This document shows, piece by piece, positions 1 through 6,781 of a stretch of DNA of 6,781 bases; position 1 is the first letter of the stretch; each line of letters starts with the position of its first letter. The translations under genes and the position numbers were made by a program. Origin of the DNA: Candidatus Rokuibacteriota bacterium (GTDB lineage Bacteria; Methylomirabilota; Methylomirabilia; Rokubacteriales; CSP1-6); NCBI GenBank assembly GCA_003220195.1, contig QHRT01000010.1:14092-20872 (forward strand), given 5' to 3'. The notes under the pieces are model-generated. The model was not told where the DNA came from. It made no database searches and saw only the letters and a program-made list of their open reading frames with translations.

Positions 1-1
1 C

Positions 2-262
2 AAGCGCGGCAAGTGGTCCGGCGCGAAGGACGTCTCCCGGTGCCGCGGGTGCCGAAACACGGTGGTGCTCCCGGCGGGGCGAACGCCGCCGCCGTGCCCG
101 TGCGGTGGAGAATGGGATGTGCTGCTCAAGCCGCTCGTGACGGGAGGCCGGATCGCGCGCGACCTGCCGCCGCCGCGAACGGTGCGGGAATTCGTGCTCG
201 ATCAGCTCGGGCGCCTTTCCCTGCAAACGCTCCAGCGCCGCGGCGAGCGTGCGGACTTTTGA
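2..262 (+). CDS. pncB: Nicotinate phosphoribosyltransferase, C-terminal fragment with zinc-knuckle (5' end outside window)
   Basis: The last 86 codons of a gene that begins upstream; base 1 is the third base of a preceding codon, and the stop is TGA at 260-262. The family converts nicotinate and PRPP to nicotinate mononucleotide in NAD salvage, in the cytoplasm. What is seen: a basic KRGKWSGAKDV segment at the fragment start, resembling the KxSxGKxxxPGxKQV region late in the family. It is followed by four cysteines (fragment residues 14, 17, 32, 34; C-x2-C-x14-C-x-C), then LLKPLVTGGRIARDLP and a helical tail (REFVLDQLGRL) matching the usual family C-terminus. A four-cysteine zinc-knuckle in this position is known from the Thermoplasma acidophilum enzyme, so this is probably that subtype. 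The catalytic core is not visible, so the call rests on the tail alone. A 33-nt gap separates it from trpC. Confidence 0.72.
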   Translation, partial: KRGKWSGAKDVSRCRGCRNTVVLPAGRTPPPCPCGGEWDVLLKPLVTGGRIARDLPPPRTVREFVLDQLGRLSLQTLQRRGERADF

Positions 263-291
263 TGCGGGGCCGCTCGACGCGAGCGGCGTAG
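262..291 (+). other. Possible 9-codon mini-ORF between the phosphoribosyltransferase gene and trpC
   Basis: An ATG at 262-264 overlaps the upstream TGA stop by one base (TGATG), and the frame closes at TAG 289-291, encoding MRGRSTRAA. It spans the hairpin at 269-287 and ends 4 nt before the trpC GTG. A ribosome terminating on the upstream gene could re-initiate here, open the hairpin and deliver itself to trpC. It has no Trp codons, so it is not a classical trp leader peptide. Such a short frame can easily arise by chance in GC-rich DNA, and no homology can be judged. Confidence 0.2.
269..287 (+). repeat. Perfect inverted repeat (8-bp stem, 3-nt loop) just upstream of trpC
   Basis: GCCGCTCG (269-276), loop ACG, CGAGCGGC (280-287): a perfect, very GC-rich hairpin that fills most of the 33-nt gap and ends 8 nt before the trpC start. 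No T-run follows it (next bases gtagcagc), so it does not look like a standard intrinsic terminator. Its 3' arm holds the only purine-rich, weakly Shine-Dalgarno-like bases ahead of trpC (GAGCGG), so folding could hide the ribosome site. It could equally be a processing or RNA-stability element, or a weak terminator. The pairing is directly visible; the function is inferred. Confidence 0.5.
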
Positions 292-295
292 CAGC

Positions 296-1111
296 GTGGT
301 GAGCGGCAACATCCTGGATCGCATCGTCGCCGACAAGCGCGACGAGCTCGGTCATCGCCGCGCGGAGGTCCCCCTCGCTCGACTCCACGAGGCGTGCGCC
401 GCGATGCCGGCGCCGCGCGCGTTCGAGGACCGGCTCCGCCCGACGAGCGGGCGGGTGCACGTCATCGCCGAGGTCAAGAAAGCGTCGCCGTCGCGCGGCG
501 TGCTGGCCGACGCCGTCGATCCGGTCGCGCTCGCCCGCACGTACGCGAGTCACGGCGCCGCCGCGATCTCGGTGCTGACCGACGAGAAATATTTCCGCGG
601 CCGCCTCGACGATCTCCGCGCCGTCCGTGCGGCCGTCGACGTCCCGCTCCTGCGCAAGGACTTCACGCTCGACGAGTATCAGATCTGGGAAGCGCGCGCG
701 GCCGGCGCGGATGCGATTCTCCTGATCGTCGCGATCCTCGACGATCCGGCGCTGCGCGATCTGCTCGCGGTCGCGAAGGGCGTCGGGCTCGCGGCGCTCG
801 TGGAGGTCCACACGGCGTCGGAGCTCGACCGAGCGCTGGCCGAGAGCCCGCGCCTCATCGGCATCAACAACCGGGATCTCACGACGTTCGAGACGCGGAT
901 CGAGACCACGCTGGCGCTTCTGCCCGCGATTCCGCCGGGACCGATCGTCGTCAGCGAGAGCGGCTTCTTCACCGCCGCCGACGTGAGATCCGTCGCCAGG
1001 GCCGGCGCGCACGCCGTGCTCGTCGGCGAGGCGCTCGTGCGAGCGGGCGATCCCGCCGAGAAGCTCGGAGAGCTCACGCGGGCGGTCGACGGCCGCGAGA
1101 CCGCGTCATGA
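296..1111 (+). CDS. trpC: Indole-3-glycerol phosphate synthase (TrpC)
   Basis: A 271-residue (beta/alpha)8-barrel enzyme, normal family length. It closes the ring of 1-(o-carboxyphenylamino)-1-deoxyribulose 5-phosphate to indole-3-glycerol phosphate, the fourth step from chorismate to tryptophan, in the cytoplasm. The family signatures are in order: ILDRIVADKR at the N-terminus; AEVKKASPSRG (58-68) with Glu59 and catalytic Lys61; RKDF (120-123) with the second catalytic Lys121; VEVH with Glu170; GINNRDL (189-195); SESG (220-223) with Glu221; and the phosphate-binding VLVGEALVR near 241-249. All the expected active-site residues are present. Start: GTG at 296 or the adjacent GTG at 299; the next in-frame ATG (404) would remove the conserved N-terminal helix. 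No good ribosome site is visible apart from the bases in the upstream hairpin. It is separate from trpF, unlike the fused E. coli protein, and its stop overlaps the trpF start (ATGA). Confidence 0.97.
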   Translation: MVSGNILDRIVADKRDELGHRRAEVPLARLHEACAAMPAPRAFEDRLRPTSGRVHVIAEVKKASPSRGVLADAVDPVALARTYASHGAAAISVLTDEKYFRGRLDDLRAVRAAVDVPLLRKDFTLDEYQIWEARAAGADAILLIVAILDDPALRDLLAVAKGVGLAALVEVHTASELDRALAESPRLIGINNRDLTTFETRIETTLALLPAIPPGPIVVSESGFFTAADVRSVARAGAHAVLVGEALVRAGDPAEKLGELTRAVDGRETAS

Positions 1112-1772
1112 TGCGCGTCAAGATCTGCGGCATCACGAACGCCGATGACGCAAAAGTCGCGGTCGAGGCGGGCGCAGACGCGCTCGGCTTCATCTTCGTC
1201 GAAGGGACGCCACGGTTCGTGACGCCCGACGTCGTCGCGCCGATCGTCCGCAGGCTGCCGGCCTTCGTGACGCCGGTCGGCGTCTTCTGGGATCATCCGA
1301 GCGGGCACGTGAAGGCGATCGCGGAGGCGTGCCACCTCCGCGCGCTGCAGTTCCACGGCGACGAGCCGCCCGAGGAGCTCGGCGGGTACGATGTGCCGGT
1401 GATCAAGACCGTGAAGCTGGGCCCGCCGCCGCCGGACATCGAAGGCCTCCAGGCGTACCGCATCGAGCCCCACATGCGTGTCCTGCGCTACGCCACGCAC
1501 GCCGCGGCGATCTTGCTCGACAGCGCCGCGCGATGGAGCGAGGGCGGGCCGCGGCAGCCGATCGAGTGGCAGATCGCAGGCCAGCTCGCCGATTACCCGC
1601 TCTATCGCAACCGGCTCATTCTCTCCGCCGGCCTCACGCCGGAGAACGTCGCGCGGGCCATCGCGATCGCGCATCCCTACGCCGTCGACGTCGACTCCGG
1701 CGTCGAGCGCGAGCCCGGGCGCAAGGACCCGGACAAGGTCCGGCGGTTCGTCGAAGAAGCGAGAAGGGCCGT

Positions 1773-1776
<4 letters not shown>
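1108..1776 (+). CDS. trpF: Phosphoribosylanthranilate isomerase (TrpF)
   Basis: 222 residues, slightly long for the family (about 200-210). It performs the Amadori rearrangement of N-(5-phosphoribosyl)anthranilate to the carboxyphenylamino-deoxyribulose phosphate used by TrpC. Visible motifs: KICGIT (5-10) with the general base Cys7; GFIF (27-30) and TPRFVTP (34-40); LQFHGDE (80-86); VIKTVKL (98-104); LLDS with the general acid Asp138; LSAGLTPENV (172-181); and AVDVDSGVE (192-200). The loop after Asp138 reads WSEGGPRQPIEW instead of the usual GG(T/S)GxxFDW, and the second phosphate site has SAGL for AGGL, so the phosphate loops are divergent although both catalytic residues remain. Start: ATG 1108, which overlaps the trpC TGA and puts Cys at position 7 as in the Thermotoga enzyme; the adjacent ATG at 1111 is possible. 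The 3' end overlaps trpB by 4 nt. Confidence 0.95.
1762..1768 (+). promoter_or_regulatory. Ribosome binding site of trpB
   Basis: AGAAGGG ends 4 nt before the ATG at 1773 and lies within the last codons of trpF. It is the clearest Shine-Dalgarno-like site at any start in the window; the other overlapping starts have only weak GGA or GAG matches and probably depend on coupling. It supports the 1773 start. Confidence 0.5.
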
Positions 1777-2980
<1,204 letters not shown>

Positions 2981-2984
<4 letters not shown>

Positions 2985-3781
2985 ACAGGATCGACGACGT
3001 CTTCACCAGGCTGCGAACGACCGGCGAGCGCGCGCTTGGCCCCTACTTCACCGCCGGCGATCCGTCACTCGACGTGACCCGCCGGCTCGTGATCGAGGCG
3101 GCGCGGCGCGGCGCCGATCTGATCGAGCTCGGCGTTCCGTTCTCCGACCCGATCGCCGACGGTCCGGTGATCCAGCGCGCCGCCGCGCGCGCGCTCGCGA
3201 ACGGCGCGACGCTCGTCCGCGTGCTGGAGACGGTGGCCGCGATCCGTCGCGAGGCTTCCGTCCCGATCGCGCTCATGACGTACTACAACCCCGTGCTCGC
3301 GTTCGGCCTCGAGCCGTTCGCGGAAGCCGCCATCAAGGCCGGCGTCGACGGGGTGATCGTTCCCGACCTTCCGCCGGAAGAGGCCGACCCGCTCGCCGAG
3401 GAACTGCATCCGCGCGGCCTCAGCCTGATCTACATGGTGGCGCCGACCTCGACCCCGGCCCGCATGCGGACGATCGCGCGCCGGAGTCGCGGCTTCCTCT
3501 ACGTCGTGTCGCTCACCGGCGTGACCGGCGAGCGCCAGGAACTGCCGCGCGAGCTGGCGGACCAGATGCGAGAGCTGCGCGCCCTCACGACGAAGCCGCT
3601 CTGCGTCGGCTTCGGCATCAGCCGTCCCGACCAGGCGGCGCAGGTCGCGCGTCTGGCCGACGGCGTGATCGTCGGCTCCGCCATCGTGCGGCTCTGCGAG
3701 GAGCGCGCGACGTCCTCGTCGCTGGTCGAGGACGTCGGTGACTTCATCGCCGATCTGAAAAAGCCACTCCGAAACGGATAG
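2981..3781 (+). CDS. trpA: Tryptophan synthase alpha chain (TrpA)
   Basis: 266 residues, the typical length (Salmonella 268). A (beta/alpha)8-barrel that cleaves indole-3-glycerol phosphate to indole and glyceraldehyde 3-phosphate and passes indole to TrpB in the alpha2-beta2 complex. The signature LIELGVPFSDPIADGPVIQ (47-65) places catalytic Glu49 and Asp60 at the same numbers as in Salmonella. Other motifs: GPYFTAGDP (20-28), MTYYNP (99-104) with the substrate-pocket tyrosine, GVIVPDLPPEEA (124-135), SLTGVTGER (177-185, the mobile loop 6), VGFGIS (209-214) and DGVIVGSAIV (227-236) for phosphate binding. The gene is complete. ATG at 2981 overlaps the trpB stop by 4 nt and has only a weak upstream site (GGGA at 2967-2970). 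It ends with TAG, two bases before accD. Confidence 0.98.
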
Positions 3782-3783
3782 CC

Positions 3784-4623
3784 ATGGCCTGGTTTCGTAA
3801 GAAACCGGACGAGGGCGCCCGGCACACGGTCACGATCGCCGAAGGACAGTGGATCAAGTGCGACGCGTGCAAGGAGATCATCTATCGCCCGGAAGTCGAG
3901 CGGGCCGGCCGCGTCTGTCCGAAGTGTCGTCACCCGTTCCGGATCTCGGCGCGCGAACGGCTCGCGAGCCTGGTGGACGCCGGCTCGTTCGAGGAGCGTG
4001 AGTCCGGACTCCGGACGGTCGATCCGCTGCGCTTCAAGGACACCAGGGCCTATCGCGACCGCGTGCGCGCCGCGCGCGAGAAGACCGGCCTCGAAGAGGC
4101 GGTCATCACCGGCCTCGCGCGCATCGGCGGCTTCCCGACCGTCCTCTGCGTGTTCGAGTTCGCGTTCCTCGGCGGCAGCATGGGCTCGGTCGTCGGCGAA
4201 AAGCTCACGCGGGCGATCGAGCTCGCGATCGACAAGCACCTGCCGGTGATCATCGTGTCCGCGTCGGGCGGCGCTCGGATGCAGGAAGGCATCCTCTCGC
4301 TGATGCAGATGGCGAAGACCGCGGCCGCGCTCGATCGCCTCGGCGCCGCCGGGCTGCCCTACGTGTCGGTCTTGACGGATCCCACGACGGGCGGAGTGAC
4401 GGCGAGTGTTGCGATGCTCGGGGACGTGATCCTGGCCGAGCCGCGCGCGCTGATCGGCTTCGCCGGTCCGCGCGTCATCGCCGAGACGATCCGCCAGCCT
4501 CTGCCTGAGGGCTTCCAGCGGAGTGAGTTCCTGCTCGAGCACGGTCAGATCGACGCGATCGTCGACCGCCGTGAGCTCCGCGACACGCTGCGCCGGCTCC
4601 TGGCGTTCTTCGCGGACTCGTGA
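3784..4623 (+). CDS. accD: Acetyl-CoA carboxylase carboxyltransferase subunit beta (AccD)
   Basis: 279 residues. With AccA it transfers the carboxyl group from biotin on AccB to acetyl-CoA, giving malonyl-CoA, the first committed step of fatty-acid synthesis. The N-terminal zinc ribbon is intact: C27-x2-C30 and C45-x2-C48, nearly the E. coli spacing. The crotonase-fold half follows: CVFEFAFLGGSMGSVVGEK (122-140), SASGGARMQEG (159-169, glycine-rich oxyanion-hole region), LTDPTTGGVTAS (197-208), GFAGPRVI (225-232) and the conserved end QRSEFLLEHGQIDAIVDRREL (245-265). No accA is seen here, so it must be elsewhere. ATG at 3784 is 2 nt after the trpA stop and precedes MAWFRKK, a common AccD N-terminus; the ribosome site is weak (GGA at 3776-3778). 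The 3' end overlaps folC by 4 nt. trpA-accD-folC is a recurring gene order in several Proteobacteria. Confidence 0.97.
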   Translation: MAWFRKKPDEGARHTVTIAEGQWIKCDACKEIIYRPEVERAGRVCPKCRHPFRISARERLASLVDAGSFEERESGLRTVDPLRFKDTRAYRDRVRAAREKTGLEEAVITGLARIGGFPTVLCVFEFAFLGGSMGSVVGEKLTRAIELAIDKHLPVIIVSASGGARMQEGILSLMQMAKTAAALDRLGAAGLPYVSVLTDPTTGGVTASVAMLGDVILAEPRALIGFAGPRVIAETIRQPLPEGFQRSEFLLEHGQIDAIVDRRELRDTLRRLLAFFADS

Positions 4624-5930
4624 CCTATCGCGAAGCCGTCGCGCGGCTCCTCGCTCTCCGGGGTGGCGAGCACGCCGGCATGCGTCCGGGGCTCGAGCGG
4701 ATCGAGGCGCTGCTCGACGCGCTCGGCCGTCCTCACGAGCGCTACGAGATCGCGCAGGTCGCCGGCACCAACGGCAAGGGCTCCGTCTCCGCGACGCTCG
4801 CGACGATCCTGAAAGCCGAGGGCCGGCGGGTCGGGCTCTACACCTCGCCGCACCTCGTCTCGTTCCGCGAACGGATCCGCGTCAACGGCGAAGCGATCGG
4901 CGAGGACGACGTCGCCGATGGCGTCGACGCGCTCGGCACGCTCGTCGCGCGCCTGGACGCGACGATGTTCGAGGCCACCACCGCGCTCGCCCTCGATCAC
5001 TTCGCCCGGGAAGGCGTCGACATCGCGGTGCTCGAAGTCGGTCTCGGCGGCCGCCTCGACGCGACGACCGTCGGCCGTCCGCGCGTGACGGTCGTGACGC
5101 CGATCGACTTCGACCACGAGGCCTACCTCGGGACGACGCTGCCGGAGATCGCCGCGGAAAAAGCCGCGACCATTCGGTCCGGCGTCGCGATCTCCGCAGA
5201 GCAGACGCCGGCCGCCGCCGAGGTGATCGCCCGCCGCGCGGAGGCCGTCGGGGTGCCGCTCCTGGTCGAAGGGCGCGATCTCCACGTGACCGTCGAGCGC
5301 CGCGGTCTCGAGGGACAGTTGCTGACGATGGCCGGGCCGGGATGGAAGATTCCGCATCTCGAAGTGCCGTTGCTCGGCTCGTTCCAGCCGACGAACATGC
5401 TGCTCGCCGTGACGGCCGCGCGCGCGCTCGGCGTCCGCGAGGCGGCGATCCGCACCGGCGTCCGGCGCGTGCGCTGGCCGGGACGATTCCAGGTGATCGG
5501 CGAGGGCCCGTGGATCGTCCTCGACGGCGCGCACAACCCGGCGGGGACGCGCGTGCTGGCCACGTCGCTGCGCGAGGTGTTCGGCGATCGAGGGCTGACC
5601 TTGATCGTCGGCGTGCTGCGAGACAAGAACGCGCGCGCGATACTCGAGGTCCTCGCCCCGCTCGCGCGACGGTTGATCCTCACACGGTCGTCGAACCCGC
5701 GCGCGCTCGAGCCGGAAGAGCTCGCGAGGGAGCTTCCGTCAGTGCCCGTGCCCGTCGAGCGGGCGCCCTCGATCGGCGAGGCGCTGGGCATGGCGGAGAA
5801 TCCGCGCGAGCCCGTCACGTGCGTCGCGGGATCGCTGTCGCTCATCGGCGATGCCCTCGTTCACCTCCAGGGAGGAGCCGATACTCCTTGCCGGATCGAA
5901 AGCGCCGCTGCTAGCCTCGACGAGGCATGA
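4620..5930 (+). CDS. folC: Folylpolyglutamate synthase / dihydrofolate synthase (FolC)
   Basis: 436 residues, a normal length. An ATP-dependent Mur-ligase-type enzyme that adds glutamate to dihydropteroate and/or to tetrahydrofolate; which of the two activities it has cannot be told from sequence alone. Visible: MTYREAVARLLAL at the start; P-loop GTNGKGS (49-55); TSPHLVSFRERI (75-86); FEATTALALDHFA (117-129); LEVGLGGRLDATT (138-150) with the Mg-binding Glu; PIDFDHEAYLG (161-171) with His166; EKAATIR (180-186), where Lys181 matches the lysine carbamoylated in E. coli FolC; WPGRFQVI (286-293); LDGAHNPAG (301-309) of the C-terminal domain; and VAGSLSLIGDALVHL (402-416). The start is GTG at 4620, sharing GTGA with the accD stop; the protein beginning MTYREA supports it. 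After the last conserved block come about 20 residues with no family pattern and unusually A/T-ending codons (see findings). Confidence 0.95.
   Translation: MTYREAVARLLALRGGEHAGMRPGLERIEALLDALGRPHERYEIAQVAGTNGKGSVSATLATILKAEGRRVGLYTSPHLVSFRERIRVNGEAIGEDDVADGVDALGTLVARLDATMFEATTALALDHFAREGVDIAVLEVGLGGRLDATTVGRPRVTVVTPIDFDHEAYLGTTLPEIAAEKAATIRSGVAISAEQTPAAAEVIARRAEAVGVPLLVEGRDLHVTVERRGLEGQLLTMAGPGWKIPHLEVPLLGSFQPTNMLLAVTAARALGVREAAIRTGVRRVRWPGRFQVIGEGPWIVLDGAHNPAGTRVLATSLREVFGDRGLTLIVGVLRDKNARAILEVLAPLARRLILTRSSNPRALEPEELARELPSVPVPVERAPSIGEALGMAENPREPVTCVAGSLSLIGDALVHLQGGADTPCRIESAAASLDEA
5888..5917 (+). promoter_or_regulatory. Weak candidate internal promoter for lptD
   Basis: TTGCCG at 5888-5893 and TAGCCT at 5912-5917, 18 nt apart, match sigma-70-type boxes at 4 of 6 and 3 of 6 positions. 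They lie in the non-conserved tail of folC, where third-codon-position GC drops. The lptD ATG is only 9 nt past the -10-like box, so transcription from here would give an almost leaderless mRNA. A match of this quality can occur by chance. Confidence 0.2.
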
Positions 5931-6781
5931 GCCCACGCTGGCGCGCGCTGCTCGCTGTCGCCGTGCTGCTGGCTGCAAGCCAGGCCGTTCACGCGCAGCA
6001 GCAGCCTCCATCCGCCCCGACACCGGCGCCCGAAGCGCGGCCCCAGACGCCCGTCACGGTCCCGGCTCCTGGCGGAGACGTGACCGTGCTGGCGGACCGG
6101 CTGGAGGAGATCGGCCCGGACAGAGTGCTCGTGGCCACCGGCAATGTCGAGGTGTCGCGCGGCTCGACGCGTCTCGTTGCGGATCGCGTGGAGATGAATC
6201 GCCTGACCGGGGACACGGTCGCGACCGGTCGAGTCATCCTCTACGACGCGGGAGGCCGGCTGACCGGCGAACGTCTCGAGTACAACCTCCGCACGGGCAC
6301 CGGTGTCTTGCACGGCGGCGAGGTGCAGTCGGACCCGTACTACCGCATCACGGGCGAGCGCTTCGAGCGACGCGGCGAGAGCATCTACCACGTCCTCGGT
6401 GGCGCCCTGACCACGTGTTCGGCCGAGCCGCCCGAATGGTCCATCCACTTCGGATCCGCCGACGCCGATCTCGAGACGGGCGTGTTCGGGAGGAGCGCCT
6501 CGTTCTGGGTGCGCAACCTGCCGCTGATCCCGTGGTTCCCGTTCTTCGCGGCGGCGCTCGGCCGAGACCGGCAGACGGGATTCCTCTTCCCGCGCGTCGG
6601 GCATTCCGCGACCCGGGGATACCAGGCCGAGGTCCCGTTCTACTGGGCGATCTCCGACAGCCAGGACCTCACCGTGGCGCTCACCGAGTACACCAAGCGG
6701 GGAACGGGTCTCACGGAGAATTATCGCTACTCTCTGTCGGCCGAGAATCACGGGCAGATCCAGGGATTCTACGTGCGCGAG
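5927..6781 (+). CDS. lptD: LPS-assembly protein LptD (OstA/Imp), N-terminal 285 residues, gene runs off the window
   Basis: LptD is the outer-membrane beta-barrel that, with the lipoprotein LptE, inserts lipopolysaccharide into the outer leaflet. The window holds 285 codons and no stop, against roughly 780 residues in E. coli. Seen: a signal peptide (1-23: basic MSPRWR, a hydrophobic Leu/Ala/Val stretch, likely cut after VHA before QQQ); a Pro/Ala-rich linker (about 27-49); an OstA/LptA-like beta-jellyroll (about 51-163, with repeats such as VLVATGNVEVSRGSTRLVADRVE and ATGRVILYDAGGRLTGERLEYN); and the barrel start (TTCS 162-165, PPEWSIHFGSADADLE, FWVRNLPLIPWFPFF, RDRQTGFLFPRVG, EVPFYWAISDSQDLT). 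The latter block closely follows E. coli LptD from its TSC motif onward. Cys164 matches E. coli Cys173, and there is no counterpart of Cys31. ATG at 5927 overlaps the folC stop; GAGG at 5922-5925 is too close to act as a normal ribosome site, so coupling is likely. Confidence 0.93.
   Translation, partial: MSPRWRALLAVAVLLAASQAVHAQQQPPSAPTPAPEARPQTPVTVPAPGGDVTVLADRLEEIGPDRVLVATGNVEVSRGSTRLVADRVEMNRLTGDTVATGRVILYDAGGRLTGERLEYNLRTGTGVLHGGEVQSDPYYRITGERFERRGESIYHVLGGALTTCSAEPPEWSIHFGSADADLETGVFGRSASFWVRNLPLIPWFPFFAAALGRDRQTGFLFPRVGHSATRGYQAEVPFYWAISDSQDLTVALTEYTKRGTGLTENYRYSLSAENHGQIQGFYVRE

Noticed and set aside
262..291. Trp leader peptide and attenuator
   Set aside because: The mini-ORF has no Trp codons, there is only one hairpin with no alternative anti-terminator partner, and no T-run follows.
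1684..1695. 12-bp palindrome GTCGACGTCGAC
   Set aside because: It encodes the conserved AVDVD segment of TrpF with preferred GTC/GAC codons, so codon use explains it without an operator role.
3782..3783. Promoter or terminator between trpA and accD
   Set aside because: The gap is only 2 nt, and neither a hairpin with a T-run nor convincing promoter boxes are visible at the end of trpA.
5888..5914. TTG-initiated 8-codon frame behind the strong SD-like AGGGAGGAG at 5869-5877
   Set aside because: The spacing is about 10 nt and TTG is a weak start. The frame is too short to judge, and the SD-like bases also encode FolC residues. I see no independent support.

Overview
The window is a GC-rich stretch from a Gram-negative (outer-membrane, LPS-type) bacterium. 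All seven recognisable genes lie on the + strand, packed end to end, with almost no non-coding DNA. High GC, an LptD gene, unfused trpC and trpF, and a nicotinate phosphoribosyltransferase with a Cys-rich C-terminal zinc-knuckle fit an uncultured soil-type lineage such as Acidobacteriota or Methylomirabilota/Rokubacteria. That placement is inference from style and gene order, not a phylogenetic result.

Layout: the 3' end of a nicotinate phosphoribosyltransferase gene (2-262); a 33-nt gap holding a perfect 8-bp hairpin and a possible 9-codon mini-ORF (262-291); trpC (296-1111); trpF (1108-1776); trpB (1773-2984); trpA (2981-3781); accD (3784-4623); folC (4620-5930); and the 5' part of lptD (5927 to the window end, incomplete). 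Five of the six junctions from trpC onward are 4-nt ATGA/GTGA stop-start overlaps, and the sixth (trpA-accD) is a 2-nt gap. This strongly suggests one transcript with translational coupling.

TrpC, TrpF and TrpBA catalyse the last steps of tryptophan synthesis, from phosphoribosylanthranilate to L-Trp. The genes for the first steps (trpE, trpG, trpD) are not in the window. AccD is the carboxyltransferase beta subunit of acetyl-CoA carboxylase and FolC is the folate polyglutamate ligase. trpFBA-accD-folC is a familiar neighbourhood in several Proteobacteria. The less usual parts are the NAD-salvage gene upstream and lptD joined directly to the end of folC.

Catalytic residues are intact in every complete gene. 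The main oddities are a degenerate phosphate-loop motif in TrpF, a single N-terminal cysteine in LptD where E. coli has two, a low-GC3 non-conserved tail on folC that may double as a control region for lptD, and the hairpin/mini-ORF before trpC. I found no RNA genes, mobile elements, CRISPR arrays or plausible reverse-strand genes, and no evidence of a wholly new system. The window is a conserved housekeeping operon with a few details worth checking.
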